DNA from: Marivita sp030148515
GTDB taxonomy: Bacteria > Pseudomonadota > Alphaproteobacteria > Rhodobacterales > Rhodobacteraceae
Direction of reading: 5' to 3'
Assembly (NCBI RefSeq): GCF_048006345.1
Contig: NZ_CP180351.1
Location: 434,001 to 498,000 of the forward strand
Length of the DNA: 64,000 bases
Position 1 is the first letter of the stretch, and every line of letters starts with the position of its first letter. A program made the translations under genes and the position numbers. The notes below the pieces were generated by a model that saw only the letters and a program-made list of their open reading frames with translations, was not told the DNA's origin and did no database searches. Shown in pieces: positions 9,086-16,621 of the stretch.

Positions 9086-9274
9086 CTATTTTGCCAAAGA
9101 TACCACGAGCGGAGCCTCGAATCCGGGGCTGTAGTCCGGGTGCCGCGGCGGCTTGTAACCTGCAGGGCAATCACGCCAAAACCGCCATTGGGTGAGGATG
9201 CTGTCGTTGTCGAAGACCGGCACGTCCCAATCCGGCCAATGCGGCGGTGGCATGATGCCCTCGGGCAGGATCAC
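9086..9274 (-). CDS. Small conserved-looking hypothetical protein (62 aa)
   Basis: GTG start 12 bp after the stop of the pentapeptide gene, same direction. The 62-residue product is rich in Pro, Trp and Asp (PPPHWPDWDVPVF, GYKPPRHPDYSPGFE) and has no membrane segment. Its position in the run and protein-like composition argue for a real gene, but the ribosome binding site is weak and I recognise no family. Confidence 0.45.
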   Translation of the reverse strand: MILPEGIMPPPHWPDWDVPVFDNDSILTQWRFWRDCPAGYKPPRHPDYSPGFEAPLVVSLAK

Positions 9275-9286
9275 GCTTGCGTCGCC

Positions 9287-10816
9287 CTAACTCTGATCGA
9301 TCTGCTCTTGCGACAGCGGCAGGCCAGTCAGGTCGACATCCTTGAACAAGACCCCGTGGAATGTTGCGCTTGGCGCAGAGGTGACGCCTGTCACCACTGC
9401 TCTGCAAAGTGACACCCCTGTCATCTGCGCCAATCTGACATCCGCACGACGCAGGTTTGCCTTGTAAAGCCCGGCATCCGCCATCCGGGCACTGCCCAGA
9501 TCTGCGTACTCCAACTGCGCCCAGCCAAGATTTGCGCCCTCCAACCGCGCCTCGCGCAAGGTCGCCCAAGGCAGGTGCGCCCGTCTAAGGTCGGCGCGTT
9601 CCATGGCTGCCTGTCTCAGCACAACCCCGTCCATCCGAGCCTTGTAAAGTATGACCCCGGCCATCCGGGCCTTGTAAAAAGAGGCAACCTCCAGCCGGGC
9701 TTCGAAAAGGTCGGCACCGTCCATGCGCACCTCTTTGAAGTTTGCCCATTCCGCGCGTGCTTTTCTGAGGATCGCTCCTTGCAGCGTCGCCTCGCGCAGA
9801 ACCGCCCCTTCCAGAAAGGCGCGGCGCAGGTCAGCGCCGTCCAATTGTGCCCTGTAAAGGACCGCCCCCCGCAGGTGTGCGTCGCGCAGAACTGCGCCTT
9901 CCAGTCTTGTCTCGCACAGGATTGCCCCGTCCAAACGCGCCCCGTCCAATCGCGCGCCGCTCAGCACAAGCTGCGACAGGTCGGCGGCCTGAAGGTTTGT
10001 CCCGCGCAGATCCGGCCGATACCCGCGATACGCGGCAAGCCTGCCGCGCCATTTGCGCAGGTTTGACGTGTAGGCGTCGACCGTCCCGCTGCTCAGAGGG
10101 ACGGCCTCGGTGGGCCGGGTCAGAACAGGGCAGGGCGTGTCGAACACCCAAGGCTCCGTCTGGTCCGCCTCCACCTCCCATGCCGCCTCGACCGCGCGTT
10201 GGGCGGCAGAACGGCGTCCAATGATGCGGATCGCAAGCGCGATATCGGCGCGGGGTAGCTTCAGTGCTGCTGCCCAGTCGCGGGCGTTGGAGTTGATCCG
10301 GTTGGCAAACCGCACCTCCCGCCACGCCACATGCTGTGCTTTTTCGGCGTCGGTTGCGCTGTCGGGCAAGGGTGTCCACTCGGGCAACGGAAAATTCACC
10401 GCCTCGGACGCCGGGGCATTTTCGCGGATATAGGCACAGACGATCTCCATCACCCGCACATGGGCGCGGCCCGCATCAAAACGCACCGCGCTCTGCGCGA
10501 TCCGTTCCAGCAACAGCAGAGCGTTGCGTCGCGCGTCGAGATCAGGGGTGTTTTGGCCTCTTGGGTCGCCGGGCGGTGGGGCCACTGCGGTCAACCGCGC
10601 CTCGGCCTTGCTGATCCGTGCCCGGATCCACGGTCGTCGGACCCATGTCAGCGGCGCGACCACCAGCGCGCCGATCCGCCTCACTCGAACCGAGCGACGC
10701 GCAATTGCCAAAGCAAACACAGCGATCAGTCCAAAACCGGTGACGGCTGACGCAAGTCCGATCTCTTGCATCATCAGCTGCGACAACGGCAGGAAAAACG
10801 TTGCGCTGTCGCTCAT
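9287..10816 (-). CDS. Membrane-anchored pentapeptide-repeat protein
   Basis: ATG at 10816 (MSDSATFFLPLSQ) is chosen over an in-frame ATG 45 bases upstream that lacks a ribosome binding site; this gives 509 aa. Residues about 10-75 contain one or two hydrophobic segments flanked by basic residues. A helical middle region (about 80-270) follows. From about residue 280 to 490 there are roughly 40 A(D/N/R)LxxA-type pentapeptides, for example LRGTNLQAADLSQLVLSGAR, which fold as a right-handed quadrilateral beta helix. The gene is divergent from proS with about 140 bp between starts. Its function is unknown; some proteins of this type mimic DNA or act as scaffolds. Confidence 0.85.
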   Translation of the reverse strand: MSDSATFFLPLSQLMMQEIGLASAVTGFGLIAVFALAIARRSVRVRRIGALVVAPLTWVRRPWIRARISKAEARLTAVAPPPGDPRGQNTPDLDARRNALLLLERIAQSAVRFDAGRAHVRVMEIVCAYIRENAPASEAVNFPLPEWTPLPDSATDAEKAQHVAWREVRFANRINSNARDWAAALKLPRADIALAIRIIGRRSAAQRAVEAAWEVEADQTEPWVFDTPCPVLTRPTEAVPLSSGTVDAYTSNLRKWRGRLAAYRGYRPDLRGTNLQAADLSQLVLSGARLDGARLDGAILCETRLEGAVLRDAHLRGAVLYRAQLDGADLRRAFLEGAVLREATLQGAILRKARAEWANFKEVRMDGADLFEARLEVASFYKARMAGVILYKARMDGVVLRQAAMERADLRRAHLPWATLREARLEGANLGWAQLEYADLGSARMADAGLYKANLRRADVRLAQMTGVSLCRAVVTGVTSAPSATFHGVLFKDVDLTGLPLSQEQIDQS

Positions 10817-10956
10817 GCATATCCCGGTGTTTGTTGCGGTGGACCCCGACCAAAATCCCATGCAAGGACCATACCAACTGCGCCCCGTGCGTCCCGCTCT
10901 TGTCGGTGCCGCTGCAACCCGCTAGGACGGGCCAAACCACCCATCCGAGGTCCCAG

Positions 10957-12300
10957 ATGCGCCTGTCCCGCTATTTTCTGCCCGTTCTCAAGGAAACCCC
11001 CGCCGAGGCCCAGATCGTCAGCCACCGGCTGATGCTGCGCGCCGGCATGATCAAGCAGGCCAGCGCCGGCATCTATTCCTGGCTGCCGCTGGGTTACAAG
11101 GTGCTGCGCAACATCGAAAACATCGTGCACGAGGAACAGGTTCGCGCGGGCCATATCCCGATGCTCATGCCGACGCTGCAATCGGCCGATCTCTGGCGCG
11201 AATCCGGGCGCTATGACGATTACGGTCAGGAAATGCTGCGCATCACCGATCGACACGGGCGCGACATGCTCTACGGTCCCACGAACGAAGAGCTGATCAC
11301 CGACATCTTCCGCAGCCATGTGGGCAGCTACAAGGACCTGCCCCTGACGCTCTACCACATCCAGTGGAAGTTCCGCGACGAGATCCGCCCGCGTTTCGGC
11401 GTGATGCGGGGCCGCGAATTCCTGATGAAGGATGGCTACAATTTCGACCTGACCAAGGAAGACGCGCTGCACGCCTACAACCGTCATTTGGTCAGCTACC
11501 TGCGCACCTACGAACGCATGGGCCTGCAGGCGATCCCGATGCGGGCGGACTCAGGCCCCATCGGGGGCGATGACACCCATGAATTCCTTGTTCTGGCCGA
11601 AACCGGCGAGTCCGAGGTGTTCTATGACAGCCAGATCACCGATCTGAAATTCGGCGGCCGCGCCATCGACTATGATGACGTGGCCCAGTGTCAGGCGGTT
11701 CTGGAAGAGTTCACCTCGCGCTATGCCCGCACCGACGAAACCCATGACGAGGCCGAATTCGCCAAGGTTCCCGAAGAGCGCCGCCGCACCGCGCGCGGCA
11801 TCGAAGTGGGGCAGATCTTCTACTTCGGCACCAAGTATTCCGATGCCATGGGCGCGACTGTGGCCGACTCGGAAGGCAACAAGGTGCCGGTTCATATGGG
11901 CAGCCACGGCATCGGTGTCAGCCGCCTTTTGGGCGCGATCATCGAAGCCAGCCATGACGACAATGGCATCATCTGGCCCGAAGGGGTGACCCCGTTCCAT
12001 TGCGGGATCGTCAACCTCAAGCAGGGCGATGAAGAAGCGGATGCCGCGTGCGACGCGCTCTACAACAGTCTCACCGCGCTGGGCCTTGAGCCGCTCTACG
12101 ATGACCGCAACGAACGGGCAGGCGGCAAATTCGCCACGATGGACCTCATCGGCCTGCCATGGCGCATCACCGTCGGCCCGCGCGGGCTCAAGAACGGGGT
12201 TGTGGAACTGACCTCGCGTCGCACCGGCGAGAGCGAGGAACTGCCGCCCGAACAGGCCATCGCGCGGATCGCGGCTATCTACGGCAAAGCCAGCGGCTGA
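10957..12300 (+). CDS. proS: Prolyl-tRNA synthetase (short alphaproteobacterial type)
   Basis: Charges tRNA-Pro. The start is set at ATG 10957 (MRLSRYFLPVLKETPAEAQ), which has GAGG 7 bases upstream. Residues upstream of this in the open frame do not match the family. The 447-aa length is that of the alphaproteobacterial form, which lacks the ~180-aa cis-editing INS domain of E. coli ProS. Motif 2 region RPRFGVMRGREFLMKDGYNF and motif 3 region HGIGVSRLLGAIIE are clear, with a C-terminal anticodon-binding domain (about 345-447). It is monocistronic; a twin hairpin separates it from glmM, which converges on it. Confidence 0.97.
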   Translation: MRLSRYFLPVLKETPAEAQIVSHRLMLRAGMIKQASAGIYSWLPLGYKVLRNIENIVHEEQVRAGHIPMLMPTLQSADLWRESGRYDDYGQEMLRITDRHGRDMLYGPTNEELITDIFRSHVGSYKDLPLTLYHIQWKFRDEIRPRFGVMRGREFLMKDGYNFDLTKEDALHAYNRHLVSYLRTYERMGLQAIPMRADSGPIGGDDTHEFLVLAETGESEVFYDSQITDLKFGGRAIDYDDVAQCQAVLEEFTSRYARTDETHDEAEFAKVPEERRRTARGIEVGQIFYFGTKYSDAMGATVADSEGNKVPVHMGSHGIGVSRLLGAIIEASHDDNGIIWPEGVTPFHCGIVNLKQGDEEADAACDALYNSLTALGLEPLYDDRNERAGGKFATMDLIGLPWRITVGPRGLKNGVVELTSRRTGESEELPPEQAIARIAAIYGKASG

Positions 12301-12315
12301 TCCTCAACTCCCGGC

Positions 12316-12358
12316 GCGTTTGCGTCAACGCAAACGCCGGATGGGTCGACCCATCCGG
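12316..12358. terminator. Twin hairpins between proS and glmM
   Basis: A hairpin with 10-bp arms (GCGTTTGCGT, CA, ACGCAAACGC) at 12316-12337 is followed at once by a perfect 22-bp palindrome at 12337-12358 centred on GTCGAC. The two genes are convergent, so this is a probable two-way terminator. Confidence 0.65.
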
Positions 12359-12365
12359 CCCCGCC

Positions 12366-13709
12366 TCACACCGACGCCGCGACCTCGGCCACGATGCCGT
12401 CCACCACCTCAAGCAGAAGCGCCTCGTCCTCGCATTCCGCCATCACCCGGATCAGTGGTTCGGTGCCCGACTTGCGGATCAAAAGCCGCCCGCTGCCGTT
12501 CAGCCGCGCTTCCGCATCCGCGATGGCAGCCTTGACGGACGCCACTTCAAGCGGCGCAACCGAAGGATCATAGCGCACGTTCTTGAGCAATTGCGGCACC
12601 GGATCAAAGCTGCGGGCCAACGCACTCGCAGGTTTGCCGGTGCGGCACATCTCTCCCAGAAACTGCAGCCCGGCCATCAACCCGTCGCCCGTTGTGGCGT
12701 AATCCGTCATCACGATATGGCCCGACTGTTCCCCGCCCAGGTTCCAGCCGCCGCGCCGCATCGCCTCGACCACGTAGCGGTCGCCGACGCTGGTGCGTTC
12801 CAGCCGCAATCCGCGCCCGGTCAGGAACCGCTCCAGCCCGAGATTCGACATCACCGTCGCCACCAGAACCCCATCGCGCAGGCGCTGTTCCTCCGCCCAA
12901 CGCGCGGCCATCAGAGCCATGATCTGGTCGCCATCGGCCACCTGTCCGGTCTCGTCTATCAGGATCACCCGGTCGGCATCGCCATCCAGACAGATCCCCA
13001 CATCCGCGCCATGCGCCGCCACTGCGGCGGCGGCCAGTTGCGGATGGGTCGACCCGCAGCCTTCGTTGATGTTCGCTCCGTTCGGGGAGACACCCAGCGG
13101 GATCACGTCTGCGCCCAGTTCCCAAAGCACTTCGGGGGCAGCGCGGTGAGCCGCGCCATTGGCGCAATCGATCACCACCTTGAGTCCGTCCAGCCGCAAA
13201 TCCGACGGGAAGGTCGACTTCACCCGCTCCTGATAGCGGAAACGTCCATCGTCGATGCGTTTCGCGCGTCCGATATTGTCGGCCTGCGCCGGCTCCACCC
13301 CTGTTTCGATCAGCGCCTCGATTTCGGCCTCGTCCGCATCCGAAAGCTTGAACCCATCCGGGCCGAAGAACTTGATCCCGTTATCCGCCGCCGGGTTGTG
13401 GCTGGCCGAGATCATGATCCCCAGATCGGCGCGCATCGACGGGGTGAGCAAGCCCACGGCCGGGGTTGGCACTGGGCCAAGCAAGAGCACGTTCATCCCG
13501 GTAGAGGTCAGCCCGGCGGTCAGGGCATTCTCGAACATGTAACCCGACTGCCGCGTGTCCTTGCCGATCACCACACGGTGGACGCCCTTGGAATCCTGAC
13601 GAAAGTGGCGCCCGACCGCCGCGCCGATCCGAAGCGCCATATCCGCCGTCATCGGATGCACATTCGCCGTGCCGCGCACGCCATCGGTGCCAAAAAGCTT
13701 ACGCCCCAT
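12366..13709 (-). CDS. glmM: Phosphoglucosamine mutase
   Basis: Converts glucosamine-6-phosphate to glucosamine-1-phosphate for peptidoglycan and lipopolysaccharide precursors. The 447-aa product starts at MGRKLFGTDGVRG (ATG at 13709), the family's conserved N terminus; the eight extra upstream residues are rejected. The phosphoserine loop MISASHNP is at about residues 99-106, the metal-binding loop DGDADR is present, and the C-terminal phosphate-binding motif is RKSGTEPLIRVMAE. Its start overlaps the end of folP by 11 bp, so translation is coupled. Many roseobacters have the same folB-folP-glmM order. Confidence 0.97.
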   Translation of the reverse strand: MGRKLFGTDGVRGTANVHPMTADMALRIGAAVGRHFRQDSKGVHRVVIGKDTRQSGYMFENALTAGLTSTGMNVLLLGPVPTPAVGLLTPSMRADLGIMISASHNPAADNGIKFFGPDGFKLSDADEAEIEALIETGVEPAQADNIGRAKRIDDGRFRYQERVKSTFPSDLRLDGLKVVIDCANGAAHRAAPEVLWELGADVIPLGVSPNGANINEGCGSTHPQLAAAAVAAHGADVGICLDGDADRVILIDETGQVADGDQIMALMAARWAEEQRLRDGVLVATVMSNLGLERFLTGRGLRLERTSVGDRYVVEAMRRGGWNLGGEQSGHIVMTDYATTGDGLMAGLQFLGEMCRTGKPASALARSFDPVPQLLKNVRYDPSVAPLEVASVKAAIADAEARLNGSGRLLIRKSGTEPLIRVMAECEDEALLLEVVDGIVAEVAASV

Positions 13710-14718
13710 TCTCGAAACCCCACTCGATTGCACGCCACAGAGCCAACGCTTGGCGTGTCTCGTTCACATCATGTACCCGTATGACTTGCACGCCTTGGGT
13801 CGCTCCGTGCAAGGCCACCGCAACCGATCCCGCGACACGTGTGTCTGCTGTGCCAGCCCCCGAGATCGTTCCGATAAACTTCTTGCGCGACGCGCCCAGC
13901 AGGATCGGACAGCCCAAACCGTGAAACAGAGCGATGTCGCGCAGCAGGGCAAGGTTGTGATCCAGCGTCTTGCCGAACCCGATGCCCGGATCGACAAGGA
14001 TCTGATCGCGGGCAATACCTTGCGCCACGAGCGCCTCCACCCGCTCGGACAGGAAATCATAGACATCCAGCCGTACATCGTCATAGCGCGGCGCGTCCTG
14101 CATCGTTTGCGGATCGCCCTGCGCATGCATCACGCAGACCGGCACCTGCCGCGCGGCACAAAGCGGCGCAAGTCCCACGTCATAGGTGAACCCGGCCACG
14201 TCATTGACCAGCGCCGCCCCGGCATTCAGCGCCGCCTCTGCGACTTGCGCCTTGCGCGTGTCGATCGAAATCGGCACGTCCAGCTCGCTCGCGATCGCCG
14301 CAATCGGCCCTGCCACGCGCCGGATTTCCTCGTCCACCGGCACGGTTTCCGCTCCTGGTCGCGTGCTTTCGCCGCCAATGTCGATGATCCCGGCACCCTC
14401 GGCGGCCATGCGCCGCGCCTGTGTGACTGCGGCCTCGGGATCAATGTAGCGACCGCCATCCGAGAAACTGTCCGGCGTGACATTCAGAATGCCCATCAGG
14501 GTCACACCGCCCATGTCCATGCCCGCGACAGGCGCGCGCGGGGCGGTCAGCCGCGCCAGCACATCCTCGGGGATGGCCTTCGCCGGGATGACCTCTGACG
14601 TGCCATCGCGCCGCAATGCCACCGCGTCGGTGAACCAAAGCGGGCCACCAGCAAGCACAAACGCCTCTTTGGGGCGCGGGCCAGAGCTTTGGGGCAGGGG
14701 GCGAAAATAGACTGTCAT
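13699..14718 (-). CDS. folP: Dihydropteroate synthase
   Basis: Joins p-aminobenzoate to 6-hydroxymethyl-dihydropterin diphosphate in folate synthesis; the target of sulfonamides. All family motifs of the TIM barrel are visible: MGILNVTPDSFSDGG, GGESTRPGA, ISIDT, VNDVAG, CVMHAQGDP, DPGIGFGKT, LGASRKKF and the final IRVHDV. At 339 aa it is about 55 residues longer than the E. coli enzyme because of an N-terminal extension (FVLAGGPLWFTDAVALRRDG). It is the second gene of folB-folP-glmM, 39 bp after folB, and overlaps glmM. Confidence 0.96.
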   Translation of the reverse strand: MTVYFRPLPQSSGPRPKEAFVLAGGPLWFTDAVALRRDGTSEVIPAKAIPEDVLARLTAPRAPVAGMDMGGVTLMGILNVTPDSFSDGGRYIDPEAAVTQARRMAAEGAGIIDIGGESTRPGAETVPVDEEIRRVAGPIAAIASELDVPISIDTRKAQVAEAALNAGAALVNDVAGFTYDVGLAPLCAARQVPVCVMHAQGDPQTMQDAPRYDDVRLDVYDFLSERVEALVAQGIARDQILVDPGIGFGKTLDHNLALLRDIALFHGLGCPILLGASRKKFIGTISGAGTADTRVAGSVAVALHGATQGVQVIRVHDVNETRQALALWRAIEWGFENGA

Positions 14719-14757
14719 GGCGCGTGCATGAAACGCAAATCGTGCTTTGACAAGCGG

Positions 14758-15684
14758 CTAGAGCACGCTTTCGCCGATGGGGCTGTTGCGAACTGAAACA
14801 TTCGCCATGGCAGGGGCTTCCGCACCGATCACCAAAAGCTCGCTTGCGTCCATCTCCTCGGCAAACCAGCCGGTTAACGCGACGGTGTCGGTCACCGGCA
14901 TGTTTGGACCTTCAACCGCGTCCAGCACGATCTTCGACGGAGCCCAGATGCAGACCTGACCGTTCTTCATCGCCCAGTCGAGTTCGGTGCGCGTGGCCAC
15001 CACCTTGCACCGCGCATCGCGGGCGGCCAGAACCCATCCATTCTGTTCGATGGCCAAAAGGTCGATGCGGCGCTGCGCCATGCGGTGTCCCACGTCAGCC
15101 CGTGGTTCATCGGGCAGACCGACGCAAAAGATCAGCGGCGCACGTTCCGCACCAAGCGCATCAATCCATGCGCCCAGATGGTCCGATGTCATCGCGGCAT
15201 TGCTCAGGTAGACCACCCTTGGGTGGGGGCGTTCCTGGCTGGTATCCGGCACGGCACCCCCCAGATCGCTGCGGGACCGCACGATTTCCACTCCCAGCGC
15301 TCCGGGGCCGCGATCCAGCTTCTCGATCCGCACAAAGGCCCGCAACGCCTGCGGCTCCAACAGGATGCGTTCCGCAATCCGTTCGGCCAGCGTTTCCAGC
15401 AGGTTCAGCCGTTCCGCGCCAAGTTCGCTCGCAATCGCTTCGGTCACCCGGTCATAGGACAGGATACGGTCCACATCGTCGTCAATATGCCCGACGATGG
15501 GCTGCACTTCGACCACCACGTTGAAACAGACCCGCTGCCGCGTTCCGCGTTCCGCCTGAAACGCGCCGATCTCAACCTCGACAATGTGATCGCGCAGGGA
15601 AATACGGTCCACGGGTCCACCATCGGCGGTGGCAATCGCGCGTTCGGACGGGTGCGCAAAGGCAAGTCGAATTTCAGAGCTCAT
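14758..15684 (-). CDS. folB: Dihydroneopterin aldolase with extra C-terminal domain
   Basis: Residues about 25-125 are a FolB domain, which cleaves dihydroneopterin to 6-hydroxymethyl-dihydropterin and glycolaldehyde: LRDHIVEVEIGAFQAERG, the linker ILSYDRVTEAI and LNLLETLAERIAERIL, with the Glu and the late Lys (VRIEKLDRGPGA) where the family has them. A second region of about 160 residues (150-308) follows, beginning near RVVYLSNAAMTSDHLGAWID and ending with ALTGWFAEEMDASELLVIGA; I do not recognise it. The usual FolB is about 120 aa, so this is a fusion. First gene of folB-folP-glmM. Confidence 0.85.
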   Translation of the reverse strand: MSSEIRLAFAHPSERAIATADGGPVDRISLRDHIVEVEIGAFQAERGTRQRVCFNVVVEVQPIVGHIDDDVDRILSYDRVTEAIASELGAERLNLLETLAERIAERILLEPQALRAFVRIEKLDRGPGALGVEIVRSRSDLGGAVPDTSQERPHPRVVYLSNAAMTSDHLGAWIDALGAERAPLIFCVGLPDEPRADVGHRMAQRRIDLLAIEQNGWVLAARDARCKVVATRTELDWAMKNGQVCIWAPSKIVLDAVEGPNMPVTDTVALTGWFAEEMDASELLVIGAEAPAMANVSVRNSPIGESVL

Positions 15685-15803
15685 GGCGCATCCCTTTTGT
15701 CAGTCACGTCCGGGCTACCAGAGGATACCGCAAACGAAAATGCCGCGAAGGGGCATTTTACGCACCGCTCGCGACATCCAAAGGGTCAAAGCCCGTGTTC
15801 GGT

Positions 15804-16436
15804 TCAGCCGTTGGAGCTGACACGCCATGTGTGGCGGTAGAAGACATGCACACCGATCGAAGCCGTCTTGGTATAGGTGCGCGACCAGCGCGGGCGCACG
15901 GCGGTGGTGTGATAATGCGTGGCACCGTTCGTCAAGTTCATCGGCGCGCGGCCATCCAGGATAGCGCGGGCGACCTTGCCGACCCGATCCCAGGCTTGCG
16001 GCTCGCGGATACGCTCGGGGACACCATCGCAGGTATAGGTGAACTGGCACTGGTATTTCTTGCCTGTGCCTTGGTGGATCACACCGCAGACACTGTCGGG
16101 GAAGCGGCCGCTCTTGACGCGGTTCATGATCACTTCGGCAACGGCGAACTGGCCCTTGATCGTTTCACCGCGCGCTTCGAAATAAAGCGCTTCGGCAAGG
16201 CATTCCCACTGCGCGCCGCCAGAGGCTGCGTTTTGGGAGTTCAACCAGGATGCGTTGTAGATTGCGGCGTTGCGGGACACAGGGGTCACCAGCGATGTCA
16301 GGTGTGATTGTCCTGCGGACGCCATTACGGTTTTTTCTTGGGTCAGAAGCTCTTGTGCGGCTTCTTTCGTGCGCTCTGCCAAAGACGGCGTGGCCATGAA
16401 GGCCGCAGCCAAAATCAATGCAAACAATCTCGTCAT
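15804..16436 (-). CDS. SleB-type cell wall hydrolase, secreted
   Basis: The product from ATG 16436 (210 aa) starts with a signal peptide MTRLFALILAAAFMATPSLA; 15 extra upstream residues are rejected because they spoil it. Residues about 75-200 form a Hydrolase_2 (SleB/CwlJ) domain, a lysozyme-like fold that cuts peptidoglycan glycan strands. Visible motifs are CLAEALYFEARGE (with the presumed catalytic Glu), AVAEVIMNRV, FPDSVCGVI, CQFTYTCDG and ATHYHT. In non-sporulating bacteria such enzymes serve wall remodelling rather than germination. It stands alone between folB and the PPDK-like gene. Confidence 0.88.
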   Translation of the reverse strand: MTRLFALILAAAFMATPSLAERTKEAAQELLTQEKTVMASAGQSHLTSLVTPVSRNAAIYNASWLNSQNAASGGAQWECLAEALYFEARGETIKGQFAVAEVIMNRVKSGRFPDSVCGVIHQGTGKKYQCQFTYTCDGVPERIREPQAWDRVGKVARAILDGRAPMNLTNGATHYHTTAVRPRWSRTYTKTASIGVHVFYRHTWRVSSNG

Positions 16437-16621
16437 ACCGAGTGTTGATCTCGCAGCGTTGTGGGTGGCGACGCTGTGCACAAAAATGTATCAACGCCGC
16501 GCATTCGACGGGCTGTTACAGAAATATTGAGGTTTTAACAAGTTTTGACGCCATGCACGTCGTGCATGGCCGATGCCCGATCAGGGATTACGGCAAGATT
16601 TAGGCATAAACTTGCTCGAAT

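Noticed and set aside
12159..13784. 541-codon rightward frame opposite glmM and over the end of proS
   Set aside because: It crosses the end of proS in another frame and the terminator; glmM is clear on the other strand.
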